This document shows positions 52,871 through 62,110 of a stretch of 64,000 nucleotides of DNA, one piece after another; positions within the stretch are counted from its first letter, which is position 1, and each line of letters starts with the position of its first letter. This stretch comes from Segatella copri. GTDB taxonomy: Bacteria > Bacteroidota > Bacteroidia > Bacteroidales > Bacteroidaceae. The notes under the pieces were generated by a model. The model saw only the letters and a list, made by a program, of their open reading frames with translations. It searched no databases and had not been told where the DNA came from. The position numbers and the translations under genes are program-made. Location of the stretch: assembly GCF_009494395.1 (NCBI RefSeq), contig NZ_VZCB01000084.1, positions 18,454 through 82,453 of the forward strand. The letters run 5' to 3'.

Positions 52871-53740
52871 TTATTTTTCGATTCTGATGATGTATTCACT
52901 CATGAAGCTGGCACCTGGCTGCAGGCTGTTCATCATGTACTTATCCTTGAATTCACCGGTATATTCAGCCCAGTCGCAGGTTCCGAACCAAGGTTCTATG
53001 CAGACGAATGGAGCGTGGTTGCCCGGATTCCATACACCAACGGCAGGGGTCTTGAACTCTACGGTTACGTGTGGTTCGCCTTTCTCGTTGAGCAGGGAAA
53101 TCTGCTTCACCTGGCTCTTGTCGAAGATGTAGGCATCATCAGCGAACGACTCGTCTGTTACCTCCAGGATACCGTTGTCGGTCTGTACGGTCTCGCGTGC
53201 GTTAGGGTCAACGCATCCACCGATGGTAGCGAAGAGGCGGGTAGGAGCCTCGTTGTCGAGCTTCAGGGTAGCCTTCAGCTTTTCGCCCTTCTCGCATCCT
53301 GGCACCTTGAATGCAGGGTGACCGCCAATCTGGAAGTAGATTACCTTGTCGTCGGTGTTCTCAACATGCCAGATAACGTGGAGTTCGTTGCCGGCAAGGC
53401 GATATGAAACAGCGAGATTGAAGTGGAAAGGATAGTTCTTGAAGGTCTCCTCGTTGTCAATGAATGCGAAGGTAAGGCGGTCGCCGGTCTTGCCAACGAG
53501 CTTGAAGTCAACGAGCTTTCCGAAGCCGTGGCGAGGCTGTGTATACTCCTTGTCGTCGATGCGGTAGGTATCCTTCCACAATCCACCTACGATAGGGAAG
53601 AGGAGAGGAGAGTGGCGTCCCCAGTATTTTGGGTCACCATCCCAGAGATATTCGTTACCATTTGCATCCTTGATGCTCTGAAGTTCTGCACCGAGAGAAG
53701 AAATCTCAACAGTGAGCTGATCGTTTTTAATTTGTTCCAT
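52871..53740 (-). CDS. Aldose 1-epimerase-like protein (galactose mutarotase superfamily)
   Basis: A 289-residue beta-sandwich protein of the LacX/aldose-epimerase-like group. Blocks: GAELQSIKDANGNEYLWDGDP, PLLFPIVGGLWKDTYRID, RHGFGKLVDF (His), YFQIGGHPAFKVP (His), and CIEPWFGTCDWAEYTGEF (Glu). It probably interconverts sugar anomers in the cytosol. Normal length. -7 element at 53806-53813. Confidence 0.9.
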   Translation of the reverse strand: MEQIKNDQLTVEISSLGAELQSIKDANGNEYLWDGDPKYWGRHSPLLFPIVGGLWKDTYRIDDKEYTQPRHGFGKLVDFKLVGKTGDRLTFAFIDNEETFKNYPFHFNLAVSYRLAGNELHVIWHVENTDDKVIYFQIGGHPAFKVPGCEKGEKLKATLKLDNEAPTRLFATIGGCVDPNARETVQTDNGILEVTDESFADDAYIFDKSQVKQISLLNEKGEPHVTVEFKTPAVGVWNPGNHAPFVCIEPWFGTCDWAEYTGEFKDKYMMNSLQPGASFMSEYIIRIEK

Positions 53741-53805
53741 AGTTACAAAACGTTTATTGTTTAGTTAATATTATTGAGTCGACTTATTTTGTACAAAAGA
53801 TATTG

Positions 53806-53813
53806 CAAAGGTA
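53806..53813 (-). promoter_or_regulatory. -7 element of the aldose-epimerase-like gene
   Basis: Reads TACCTTTG on the minus strand, with CTTG 20 nt upstream. Confidence 0.5.
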
Positions 53814-53908
53814 CTATTTATTTTCGTAAAGTGCAAGAATCGGGCAGTTTTTCTCGATTGTAACAAGATATTTATGCGATTTTATTAGCTTATTTCGATT
53901 TTTTGCAG

Positions 53909-53916
53909 TACTTTTG
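53909..53916 (+). promoter_or_regulatory. -7 element of the EamA transporter gene
   Basis: TACTTTTG, 78 nt upstream of the ATG; no clear -33 TTTG. Confidence 0.45.
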
Positions 53917-53994
53917 CAGCCCGAAACGAGTAGATATTTATAAAAATATTAATAAGGAATAAGAAAAACTTAGTAAAAAAGCGTTTTAATTCAA

Positions 53995-54873
53995 ATGACA
54001 AGCAGTAATAAAGTGAAAGGCTTTGCGGCGGGAGTTGTTGCCGCCGTGTGTTATGGAACCAATCCTTTGGGTACGTTGGAGCTCTATGGTGACGGATTCA
54101 ATTCCAGTTCGGTGCTCATCTATCGCTATCTCCTGGCGGTATTGATGTTTGCCGTGGTGATGCTGTTCCGCAAGGAGAGCTTTAAGGTAAAATGGGGACA
54201 CCTGATCCGTCTTGCCACGTTGGGCTGTATGTTCTCCCTCTCATCAGCTACGCTTTATGTCAGTTTCCATTATATGGCGGCAGGTATTGCCAGCACCATC
54301 CTCTTCGTCTATCCCATCATGACGGCGATACTGATGACGGTGTTCTTCCATGAGAAGGTGACGTGGACCACCACGCTCGCCATTTTGCTGGCTGTATCGG
54401 GTGTAGGCTTGCTCTATCAGGGTGACGGCAACGACAAGTTGAGCACGGCTGGTTTTGCGCTGGTGATGTGTTCTTCCCTGCTTTATTCGCTCTATATCAT
54501 CTCGGTGAACCAGTGGAAGAATCCGGGCATGTCGAACATCAAGTTCACCTTCTATATCCTGGTATTCGGACTCATAACGATGCTTGTCTATTCGTTCATT
54601 GCGGGCGAGAAAATCCAGATGCTTCAAACTCCGATGCATTGGATCTATGCTGCGCAGCTAGCGTTGCTGCCAACGGTATTGTCGCTTTTCTTCATGACCA
54701 TCTCCATCAATCTCATCGGCAGTACGCCAGCTGCCATCATGGGTGCCCTGGAGCCAGTAACGGCAGTCATCATCGGTGTCTGCATTTTCGGTGAGAGCTT
54801 CTCCCTGCAGCTAGCCATCGGCATCCTCGCCATCCTGGCTGGTGTAACGATAATTATCGCCAGGAAGAAATAA
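53995..54873 (+). CDS. DMT superfamily transporter (EamA family)
   Basis: A 292-residue inner-membrane protein of ten hydrophobic helices in two EamA repeats (about 5-140 and 155-290). Blocks: GFAAGVVAAVCYGTNPLG, ILFVYPIMTAILMTVFFHEKV, and the second-repeat match IMGALEPVTAVIIGVCIFGESF. It transports an unknown metabolite. It is convergent with the LysR regulator. Confidence 0.9.
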   Translation: MTSSNKVKGFAAGVVAAVCYGTNPLGTLELYGDGFNSSSVLIYRYLLAVLMFAVVMLFRKESFKVKWGHLIRLATLGCMFSLSSATLYVSFHYMAAGIASTILFVYPIMTAILMTVFFHEKVTWTTTLAILLAVSGVGLLYQGDGNDKLSTAGFALVMCSSLLYSLYIISVNQWKNPGMSNIKFTFYILVFGLITMLVYSFIAGEKIQMLQTPMHWIYAAQLALLPTVLSLFFMTISINLIGSTPAAIMGALEPVTAVIIGVCIFGESFSLQLAIGILAILAGVTIIIARKK

Positions 54874-54909
54874 GCTTTTCTTTCGGAATGAATAGTATAT
54901 ATAAAATAC

Positions 54910-54948
54910 AAGGCTGCCTCCGCAATGATGTCGGAGACAGCCTTTTTT
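54910..54948. terminator. Terminator of the EamA transporter gene
   Basis: A 13-bp stem with one C-A mismatch (aaggctgcctccg/cggagacagcctt) followed by a T run on the + strand, in the gap before the convergent LysR gene. Confidence 0.85.
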
Positions 54949-54983
54949 AGATTGAATTATAACCTTTCCCTTTAATTTCTGTT

Positions 54984-55895
54984 TTATTTTAAGATATCCT
55001 TCAGCGCAAAGTTGGCGAGGATACTGGTGCTCTGGCTCAGCATGCGGATAAATTCCTGCGCCGAGTTCTTCATGTAGGCATCCTTCAGGATGTGGATGCA
55101 GCCATCCATCTCGTTGTCGGCAGCATCTATCGGAATCGCCTTCATGCCACTCTTCAGGATGGTGGTTGATTCTGAGAGCACACTGACCAGATTGCTGCGA
55201 TGCAGGAGGTCGAAGATGATGTTCACATTATTTACTTCTACCATGATCTTGAAATCGAGGTCCTTGCCGTCTATCAGATAGTCGAAGGCGTTGCGAGCCT
55301 GCAGACCCTTGCATGGAAGGATGAGGTCGTAACGCTCCAGCTCAGAGAGCTTGATGGATGAAAGGCGTGCCAGGGGATGGTTCTCGTTCACAATAGCCGC
55401 CAGGCGGTTGCTGAAGATGGCACGGCTGTCTATCGCCTTGTCTGTCTTGAGTGGCTTGAAGGTAAGCGCCAGGTCGAGTTCACGCTTCTTCAAGCCGTCC
55501 ATCAGCTCCTGCATCGAACGGTACTGGATGTTCAGCTTCACGTGAGGATAAGCGTGGAGGAAGGCGATGAGCGTCTCTGCCATGATGTTGCTGAAGGAGT
55601 AGGTAACGCCGATGTTCAGTTCGCCGGTGAGCATCTCCTTCAGGTCGTTCATGTGGTCAACGCACGCCATGGTGCAGTTTACCGCATTCTGAGCGTAAGG
55701 CAGGAGTTCCTTTCCTGCTTCTGTAAGATAAACCTCATGCGAGTTTCGCTCGAAGAGTGGCAATCCAATCTCCTGCTCCAGATGCGAAATCTGCTGCGAG
55801 AGGGTGCTCTGCGTGATGTAGAGCTTGCGCGATGCCTCCGAGAAATTGAGCGTCTCGGCTACCTTCAAGAAGTATTTCAGTTGTCGTATTTCCAT
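54984..55895 (-). CDS. LysR family transcriptional regulator
   Basis: A 303-residue regulator. N-terminal winged helix (1-60; LKVAETLNFSEASRKLYITQSTLSQQISHLEQE) and a periplasmic-binding-like effector domain (about 90-295). Autoregulation and control of a neighbour are typical of the family. The neighbours are the EamA exporter (convergent) and the ThrE-like gene (same strand, downstream of it in map order), so either could be a target. Confidence 0.93.
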   Translation of the reverse strand: MEIRQLKYFLKVAETLNFSEASRKLYITQSTLSQQISHLEQEIGLPLFERNSHEVYLTEAGKELLPYAQNAVNCTMACVDHMNDLKEMLTGELNIGVTYSFSNIMAETLIAFLHAYPHVKLNIQYRSMQELMDGLKKRELDLALTFKPLKTDKAIDSRAIFSNRLAAIVNENHPLARLSSIKLSELERYDLILPCKGLQARNAFDYLIDGKDLDFKIMVEVNNVNIIFDLLHRSNLVSVLSESTTILKSGMKAIPIDAADNEMDGCIHILKDAYMKNSAQEFIRMLSQSTSILANFALKDILK

Positions 55896-55953
55896 TATTT
55901 TCCTTTTTTTATGGCTATCGGTTTCAGAGATAGTCGATAGCTTGTTTCCGCTG

Positions 55954-55961
55954 CAAAGATA
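55954..55961 (-). promoter_or_regulatory. -7 element of the LysR gene
   Basis: Reads TATCTTTG on the minus strand, 58 nt upstream of the ATG. Confidence 0.5.
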
Positions 55962-56031
55962 ATGTATTTATTTCGAAATCCAAGAATTTGGGATAAAAAA
56001 TATCCCATATTCTCAAATTTCCAATCCTGCA

Positions 56032-57492
56032 TTACTTGATTTCCACTTCGTGCAAATCCACAAATTCGCCATTCTTCTTCTTTCTCTCCACCAGCATGTT
56101 GAGGAGTCGGCGCTTGCGGTTGTCGGCGATGAAGCGGCGGAAGAATACATTTGGAATCGCAACACCCAGGGCGATGCAGATGATGGCGAGCGAAGCCTTG
56201 ATCAGGTTGTTCATACCCACGGTTACCTCGCCTACCACGCCGTGCATGTCGATGAAGGCAAACAGGGCACGATACATCAAGACTCCAGGTACCATCGGGA
56301 TGACGCTAGGAATGGTGATGCACTGGTGAGGGGTGTGGAACCAGTGGCGGGCCTTGATGACGATGACGCTGATGAGCGCAGAACCGGCAAGAGAACCGAT
56401 GCTCAAGCCCATGTCGAGACCAATGTTGCCGTTGGATGGACCCAGGTTCACGAAGTTGCGGAAGCAAACGGCGATGATGCCGCCCACAGCCACAACTGGC
56501 AACAGGCGTCTAGGAATGCTGAAGATGGTAGAGAAGCCCATGGCTGATACGGCTGCTGCAATGGCAAACTCCCAGTATTCGTGGTGAGGAGTCATGGTAA
56601 GATCCTTCACGAAGTTGTCGATGTGGCAAACCTGGATGGCAAAGGCGATACCGAACGCCATTGCAAAGATCATCAGCAGCGTGTTGAGTGCGCGCACCAT
56701 TCCCACCTCTATATATCCGTCGAGCATATCGCTCACAAAGTTTATCAATGGAACTCCCGGCACGATGAAGAGGGCGCACGCCATCAATGGATGCCAAGGG
56801 GTATCTGAATGCATGAAGCCTGGAAGAGCGGCTGAGATGGCTGGATTGAGCGACAGGAACGAAGTCAACCATGCAATCAGCGTTGCAACGAATGCCGAAA
56901 TACCGATAGCCACATAGTTGTTGCAGCCCTTGGTAGGCAGGAACATTCTCAGGCGGAAGCCCAGAATGGCTGCCAGGGAGCAGAAGAAGAACGCTGGCCA
57001 GTCGCAACCGAACTGGATGCAGAATCCACCGCAGGCAAATCCACCGCCGATGGCTACCTGCCAAGGAGTGAAGCTGCGTGGAGTAGCCTTGATGTCGTTC
57101 AGGGCCTGCTCATACTGTTCGAGCGAATAGTTTTCCTTGATGGCTGTCCAGGTGAGCTTACTTACCATCGAAATGGAGGTAAGGTTGATGCCGTGCTTCT
57201 CGCAGCGCTGGAACTTGGAGAAGGAGTGCACCTCGTCGCTATAGTTCACCATCAGCACATTCCAATTGATGTAGAGGTGCATGTAGCGCTCGTCGAGTCC
57301 GAGGAAAGCTGCTGCACGCTTCATCGTTCGCATGATGCGTGATGTGTCGGCAGCACTCTCCATAAGGATGCTGCCAGTGCGTAACAACAGGTCGAGTTTT
57401 CTTCTCAGTTCTGTTTCTGCTATTTCCTTGCAGTTGCAGTTGTCAATGCCTTTCTCTGCGCAGTCGCAGGTCTTCATGTTTTTTTCTTCCAT
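56032..57492 (-). CDS. ThrE-like threonine/serine exporter family protein
   Basis: A 486-residue membrane protein with an N-terminal soluble part (about 25-140; ILMESAADTSRIMRTMKRAAAFLG) and about ten helices in two blocks, ThrE (DUF1212; GGGFACGGFCIQFGCDWPAFFF) then ThrE_2 (DUF3815; MVPGVLMYRALFAFIDMHG). A Cys-rich start (CDCAEKGIDNCNCKE) precedes the family region; a second Met (MKTCDC) is an alternative start. It lies 9 nt downstream of the AspT-like gene, in one operon. Confidence 0.88.
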   Translation of the reverse strand: MEEKNMKTCDCAEKGIDNCNCKEIAETELRRKLDLLLRTGSILMESAADTSRIMRTMKRAAAFLGLDERYMHLYINWNVLMVNYSDEVHSFSKFQRCEKHGINLTSISMVSKLTWTAIKENYSLEQYEQALNDIKATPRSFTPWQVAIGGGFACGGFCIQFGCDWPAFFFCSLAAILGFRLRMFLPTKGCNNYVAIGISAFVATLIAWLTSFLSLNPAISAALPGFMHSDTPWHPLMACALFIVPGVPLINFVSDMLDGYIEVGMVRALNTLLMIFAMAFGIAFAIQVCHIDNFVKDLTMTPHHEYWEFAIAAAVSAMGFSTIFSIPRRLLPVVAVGGIIAVCFRNFVNLGPSNGNIGLDMGLSIGSLAGSALISVIVIKARHWFHTPHQCITIPSVIPMVPGVLMYRALFAFIDMHGVVGEVTVGMNNLIKASLAIICIALGVAIPNVFFRRFIADNRKRRLLNMLVERKKKNGEFVDLHEVEIK

Positions 57493-57501
57493 ATATTTTA
57501 T

Positions 57502-59190
57502 TTATCCGAATACGAAAATAATAATCTGAATAGTAACGATTCTGAGGAACATGGCAAATGGATAAACATTCGCATAGCCCACAGATGGTGCATCTGCCGA
57601 AGTCTGCTCACGGACGTAAGCCAGGGCAGATGGGTTGGTGTTGGCACCTGCCAATACTCCGAGCAATGTGTAATAGTTGATGTGGAACACGTATCTTCCG
57701 ATGATGCCGCCGATGATGATAGGAATCATGGTGATGGCGATACCGTAGAGAATCCAAGTCATTCCGCTTTCTGTGGCTACTGTCTGAATAAACTGTTCGC
57801 CTGTTCCGAGACCTACGCAAGCCAGGAAGATGCAGAGACCAATCTCACGGAGCATCAGGTTGGCTGAAATGGTGTTGTAGGTGACGAGGTTGTACTTCGG
57901 ACCGAAGTAACCTATCAGGATAGCTACTACCAATGGACCACCGGTCAATCCGAGACGCAGGTTCTCGTTGATGCCAGGGATGAAGAATGGAATGTTAGCC
58001 ACGATACAACCCAGCATGATGCCCAGGAAGATAGGAATCAGATTAGGGTAGTTGAGGCGCTTCATCTGGTTACCCAATACCTTCTCTGTATGCGCGATGG
58101 CAAGCTCTGTACCCACTACGGTAACACGGTCGCCCAGCTGCAACTTCAACTGTGGAGTAGCAATCAGGTCTACACCATTACGGTTCACACGGGTGATGTT
58201 GGTGCCGAGGCTTGAACGGATTTGAAGCTGGCTGATGCTCTTGCCGTTGATGCCAGGCTTGGTGATGCGGATGCGGCGGGTAATCAATTCCTTGCCAAAT
58301 TTCTCCTCGCTGACCTGTACTTTCTCGCCGAGCAATGCCGTGATAGGCTCTTCTACGGTAGGGTGAGCCACAATCTGAAGGATATCTCCCTCTTCGATGA
58401 TAGTACGGCCATTCACTACCTCATCGCGCTTGTCGCTGTTCTTGCGGATAATCTTTGAAACCATGAAGTCGCGCTTCAGGATGTCGCGAATCTGCTTGAT
58501 GCTGTCGCCGAATACCATCTGGTTGGTTACCTGGATAGAGAAGGTGTTGAGGGTCATCGTCTCCAGATGTCCCATACCGCGCTTGGCTGCAGCTTCCTCT
58601 TCGCTCTTGTCAATACGCAGCGCATACCTTAATATAATAAAAGAAAGAATGACGCCCAGTACACCCATAGGATAAGCGATGGCATATCCTGCTGCGATAG
58701 AAGGAGCATCGATGTGACGGAGGTCGCTGAAAGCCTGCTGTGCTGCACCGAGTCCTGGGGTGTTGGTAACAGCACCTGAGAGAATACCGGCCATAGAAGT
58801 GATGGATGTTCCTGAGAAGGAGAAGATGGCGAGGGTAGTGATGATGCTCAGTGCAATGACGATGATGCTGAGCAGGTTGAGACTCTTGCCGCCATTCTTG
58901 AAGGAAGCGAAGAAACCTGGACCCACTTCCAGACCGATGGAATAAACGAAGAGAATCAAGCCAAACTCCTTGAGGAAGTGAAGCAGGTGCTCATCGAGAT
59001 TGAGAGAGTAATGACCGAAGATGAGGCCTATGAAAAGAATCCATGCCAATCCGAGAGAAACTCCCTTTACTCTCAACTTTCCTAAACTCAAACCCAGGGT
59101 AATGACCAACGCCAAGATCATTACTGAGTGGGCTACACCGCCTCCCCACAGATCAGGGAAGCCGTAAAACAGATTTTTTAAGATATCCAT
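57502..59190 (-). CDS. AspT/YidE-like transporter with two TrkA-C domains
   Basis: A 562-residue inner-membrane protein. Helices 1-190, two regulator-of-K-conductance C-type (TrkA_C) domains at about 210-380 (IIEEGDILQIVAHPTVEEPI; LQLGDRVTVVGTELAIAHTE), then helices to the end with the AspT/YidE/YbjL duplicated block (GAVTNTPGLGAAQQAF and GVLAGANTNPSALAYVREQT). Substrate unknown; an amino-acid or dicarboxylate exchanger is possible. It is the first gene of an operon with the ThrE-like exporter, suggesting amino-acid export. Confidence 0.9.
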   Translation of the reverse strand: MDILKNLFYGFPDLWGGGVAHSVMILALVITLGLSLGKLRVKGVSLGLAWILFIGLIFGHYSLNLDEHLLHFLKEFGLILFVYSIGLEVGPGFFASFKNGGKSLNLLSIIVIALSIITTLAIFSFSGTSITSMAGILSGAVTNTPGLGAAQQAFSDLRHIDAPSIAAGYAIAYPMGVLGVILSFIILRYALRIDKSEEEAAAKRGMGHLETMTLNTFSIQVTNQMVFGDSIKQIRDILKRDFMVSKIIRKNSDKRDEVVNGRTIIEEGDILQIVAHPTVEEPITALLGEKVQVSEEKFGKELITRRIRITKPGINGKSISQLQIRSSLGTNITRVNRNGVDLIATPQLKLQLGDRVTVVGTELAIAHTEKVLGNQMKRLNYPNLIPIFLGIMLGCIVANIPFFIPGINENLRLGLTGGPLVVAILIGYFGPKYNLVTYNTISANLMLREIGLCIFLACVGLGTGEQFIQTVATESGMTWILYGIAITMIPIIIGGIIGRYVFHINYYTLLGVLAGANTNPSALAYVREQTSADAPSVGYANVYPFAMFLRIVTIQIIIFVFG

Positions 59191-59536
59191 GTTCTTATAT
59201 ATATGATGTTTATTTCTACAATTATTCGTTATTACTCTTTTGTCATAACTACTTTTGCCGTCTTCGATGCTTGTTATAGTTTTTTACCATACTTGCATCT
59301 CTCTGATTTTCGATTGCAAAGGTATAGATAAAATCGAAAGTAGAAAAGCATTGGTATTGGAATGAGCCGATTTTGGCTATAGGGAGTTTCGATAGGAGAA
59401 ATGGCAAATGGAAGCGGAGAATGGTGAAAAATGGTGGACTTTTCGGGGAAATAATGGATTTTTAAGAGGAATTAGGGCATATTTTCCGGAATTTATTGTA
59501 ACTTTGCCTTCAGTTTTGAATAATAGTGAATAGAAA
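59191..59536. promoter_or_regulatory. Divergent promoter region of the AspT-like gene and mnmA
   Basis: No gene. A minus-strand -7 element (TACCTTTG) at 59317-59324 serves the transporter operon. TAACTTTG at 59499-59506 serves mnmA. Confidence 0.5.
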
Positions 59537-60673
59537 ATGGATAATATATTGACAGATACTCCAAGAGAGAAAGAATTGGAGACCAGAGATGAGCACTTCC
59601 TTGCCGAGGTAAAGGACAAGCGGGTGGCTGTGCTGCTTTCGGGTGGCGTGGATAGTTCGGTGGTGGTCTGGGAGTTTGCCCGACTGGGCTTGCATCCTGA
59701 CTGCTTCTATATCAAGATTGGTCCAGAAGAGAAGGAGGAATGGGACTGTTCCTCTGAGGAAGACCTGGAGATGGCTACTGCCGTGGCTCGAAAGTATGGC
59801 TGTAAGCTGGAAGTTGTTGACTGTCATCAGGAATACTGGAACGAGGTGACCCGCTATACCATGGACAAGGTGAAGGCGGGATTCACTCCAAATCCTGATG
59901 TGATGTGCAACAGACTCATCAAGTTCGGTGCGTTCGATGAGAAGATGGGGCATCACTATGATCTCATCGCTACCGGCCATTATGCGCAGACTGAAACAGA
60001 CGAAAATGGCGATAAATGGCTTGTTACGAGTCCTGACCCCGTAAAGGATCAGACCGATTTTCTGGCTCAGATAGAGAGCTGGCAATTGAAAAAAGCGATT
60101 TTCCCTATCGGTCATCACATCAAAAACGAAATTCGTGAGATAGCAGAAGAGGAACATCTCATCAATGCCAAGCGCAAGGATAGTCAAGGAATCTGCTTTC
60201 TGGGGCAGATTAACTATAATGATTACATCCGCAGATATCTGGGCGAGAACTCTGGCGATGTGATTGAGATGGAGACCGGAAAGCGCATTGGCGAGCATAA
60301 GGGATTGTGGTTCCATACCATCGGTCAGCGCAAGGGATTGGGCTTTGGTGGCGGTCCTTGGTTCGTCATCAAGAAGGATGTGGAGAACAATATTCTGTAT
60401 GTAAGTCATGGTTATGACCCTCAGACGGCTTATAAGAAGGATTTCCCATTGCAGGACTTCCATTTCCTTACCAGGGAAGTGGCGATGCAGAAGGTAACCT
60501 TCAAGATTCGACATACACCGGAGTATCATCCTGCTACTATCGAAAAACTCGATGATGGCAGATGGATGATTCATTCTGAAGAGGCAATTCATGGTGTAGC
60601 TCCAGGCCAATTCTGCGTAGTTTATGATGAAAATCATCATCGCTGCTACGGTTCGGGAGAAATCACCATCTAG
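59537..60673 (+). CDS. mnmA: tRNA-specific 2-thiouridylase
   Basis: A 378-residue cytosolic ATP-dependent thiolase that makes s2U34 in tRNA-Lys, Glu and Gln. PP-loop AVLLSGGVDSSVVVWEF (about 30-47), catalytic Cys in NPDVMCNRLIKF, second Cys in SQGICFLGQINY, and the C-terminal barrel. An unusual N-terminal about 28-residue acidic extension precedes the PP-loop. Bacteroidales often have several mnmA paralogues; this appears to be one of them. Confidence 0.93.
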   Translation: MDNILTDTPREKELETRDEHFLAEVKDKRVAVLLSGGVDSSVVVWEFARLGLHPDCFYIKIGPEEKEEWDCSSEEDLEMATAVARKYGCKLEVVDCHQEYWNEVTRYTMDKVKAGFTPNPDVMCNRLIKFGAFDEKMGHHYDLIATGHYAQTETDENGDKWLVTSPDPVKDQTDFLAQIESWQLKKAIFPIGHHIKNEIREIAEEEHLINAKRKDSQGICFLGQINYNDYIRRYLGENSGDVIEMETGKRIGEHKGLWFHTIGQRKGLGFGGGPWFVIKKDVENNILYVSHGYDPQTAYKKDFPLQDFHFLTREVAMQKVTFKIRHTPEYHPATIEKLDDGRWMIHSEEAIHGVAPGQFCVVYDENHHRCYGSGEITI

Positions 60674-60710
60674 GTTTTGTGGGTTATAAATCACTTAACA
60701 TAATTCAAAA

Positions 60711-60748
60711 AAGCTGTGTTTATCCGTAGATGAACACAGCTTTTTTGT
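60711..60748. terminator. Bidirectional terminator between mnmA and fucP
   Basis: Perfect 10-bp stem aagctgtgtt/aacacagctt (60711-60720 with 60733-60742), A-rich before and T6 after, between convergent genes. Confidence 0.88.
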
Positions 60749-60749
60749 T

Positions 60750-62078
60750 TTAACCCAATAACTTTCCTATGCTACGCAACTTGGTGCGGAATCCGTAGAT
60801 GGCAATCACCACGAAACAGATGAATGGGAGGATGAACGATACGTTGGTGGATGGCATTCCGAATACGGTATGCATGTCGATGATGGATGCCTGCAAAGGT
60901 GGCAGGACACTACCGCCAAGAATCGCCATGATCAGACCAGCTGCACCAAACTTGGCATCGTCGCCAAGACCCCTCAGGGCAATACCGTAGATGGTAGGGA
61001 ACATCAGCGACATACAGGCGCTGACTGCTACTAGACAGTATAGACCCCAGATGTTGTGGAGGGCAATGACGCCAATGGTGAAGCAACCACCTGCTATCGC
61101 CAATATCATCAGCAGCTGACCGGCATTGATGAAACGGAGAATGAAGGTGCAGATGAAGCGGGAGCAGCAGAACAGTACCATCGCTATGATGTTGAACTTC
61201 TGCGAGGTTACCTCGGCATCAATCTCAGCCATGCCTTCCTGCATCAGGATGCGGGTGCCATACTGGATTATGAAGGTCCAGCACATAATCTGTGCGCCCA
61301 CATAGAAGAATTGGGCGAATACGCCTTCACGGTAGTGTGGCATGCGGAAGATGCGGCGCAGGGTTGGCATGAAGTTGATCTTGTTGTCTTTCTCGCCGTT
61401 CTTCGGCATCTTGGTGAACAGGATGACGAAGAAGATGGCGAGGATGATCAGACCGATAATCAGATATGGATTGATCAATATCGAAAGGTCGTACTCCTTG
61501 ATAGCCTCAAATTCGCTTGCCGACAGATTGGCGCGCCCAGCCGTATCAAGCGGGTTGAGCTTTGCCTGGATGAAGTTCATCGCCACATACATACCCAGCA
61601 GTGAACCTATCGGGTTGAACGATTGCGCCAGGTTCAGTCGGCGTGTAGCTGTTTCTTCTGTACCCATCGAAAGGATATAAGGGTTGCTCGATGTCTCCAG
61701 GAAGGAGAGTCCGCAGGTCAGGATGAAGTAGGCGAGGAGAAACGGATAGTATTCGCCCGTCATCTTTGCCGGATAGAAGAGGAATGCGCCGAAGGCATAG
61801 AGTCCTAATCCCAGCAGTACGCCCGCCTTGTAGGAGAAGCGGCGGATGAAGATGGCGGCAGGGAATGCCATGGCGAAGTAACCTCCGTAGAAGGCAACCT
61901 GTACCAGTGCACCATCCGTAGAAGACATTCGGAATATCTTGGAGAATGCCTTCACCATAGGATTGGTGATATCGTTGGCAAATCCCCACAGTGCAAAGCA
62001 CGATGTGATTAATATGAATGGTATGAGGTAGCTAACCCCATCCTTCATGAGAATTGATTCTTGCTTTTTCTGTTCCAT
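60750..62078 (-). CDS. fucP: L-fucose:H+ symporter-like MFS permease
   Basis: A 442-residue inner-membrane transporter of 12 helices in the FucP family of the major facilitator superfamily. Blocks: LITSCFALWGFANDITNPMVKAF, FYGGYFAMAFPAAIFIRRFSYKAG, GLSFLETSSNPYILSMG, and LNLAQSFNPIGSLLGM. It lies 32 nt downstream of fucI on the same strand, which supports fucose as the substrate; a broader glucose/galactose role occurs in relatives. Confidence 0.9.
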   Translation of the reverse strand: MEQKKQESILMKDGVSYLIPFILITSCFALWGFANDITNPMVKAFSKIFRMSSTDGALVQVAFYGGYFAMAFPAAIFIRRFSYKAGVLLGLGLYAFGAFLFYPAKMTGEYYPFLLAYFILTCGLSFLETSSNPYILSMGTEETATRRLNLAQSFNPIGSLLGMYVAMNFIQAKLNPLDTAGRANLSASEFEAIKEYDLSILINPYLIIGLIILAIFFVILFTKMPKNGEKDNKINFMPTLRRIFRMPHYREGVFAQFFYVGAQIMCWTFIIQYGTRILMQEGMAEIDAEVTSQKFNIIAMVLFCCSRFICTFILRFINAGQLLMILAIAGGCFTIGVIALHNIWGLYCLVAVSACMSLMFPTIYGIALRGLGDDAKFGAAGLIMAILGGSVLPPLQASIIDMHTVFGMPSTNVSFILPFICFVVIAIYGFRTKLRSIGKLLG

Positions 62079-62110
62079 ATGAATGATATTCGTACTGATG
62101 GTGTTACACC

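Noticed and set aside
59510..60694. A 394-residue frame antisense to mnmA
   Set aside because: Covers the whole of a conserved tRNA-modification gene in reverse; shadow frame.
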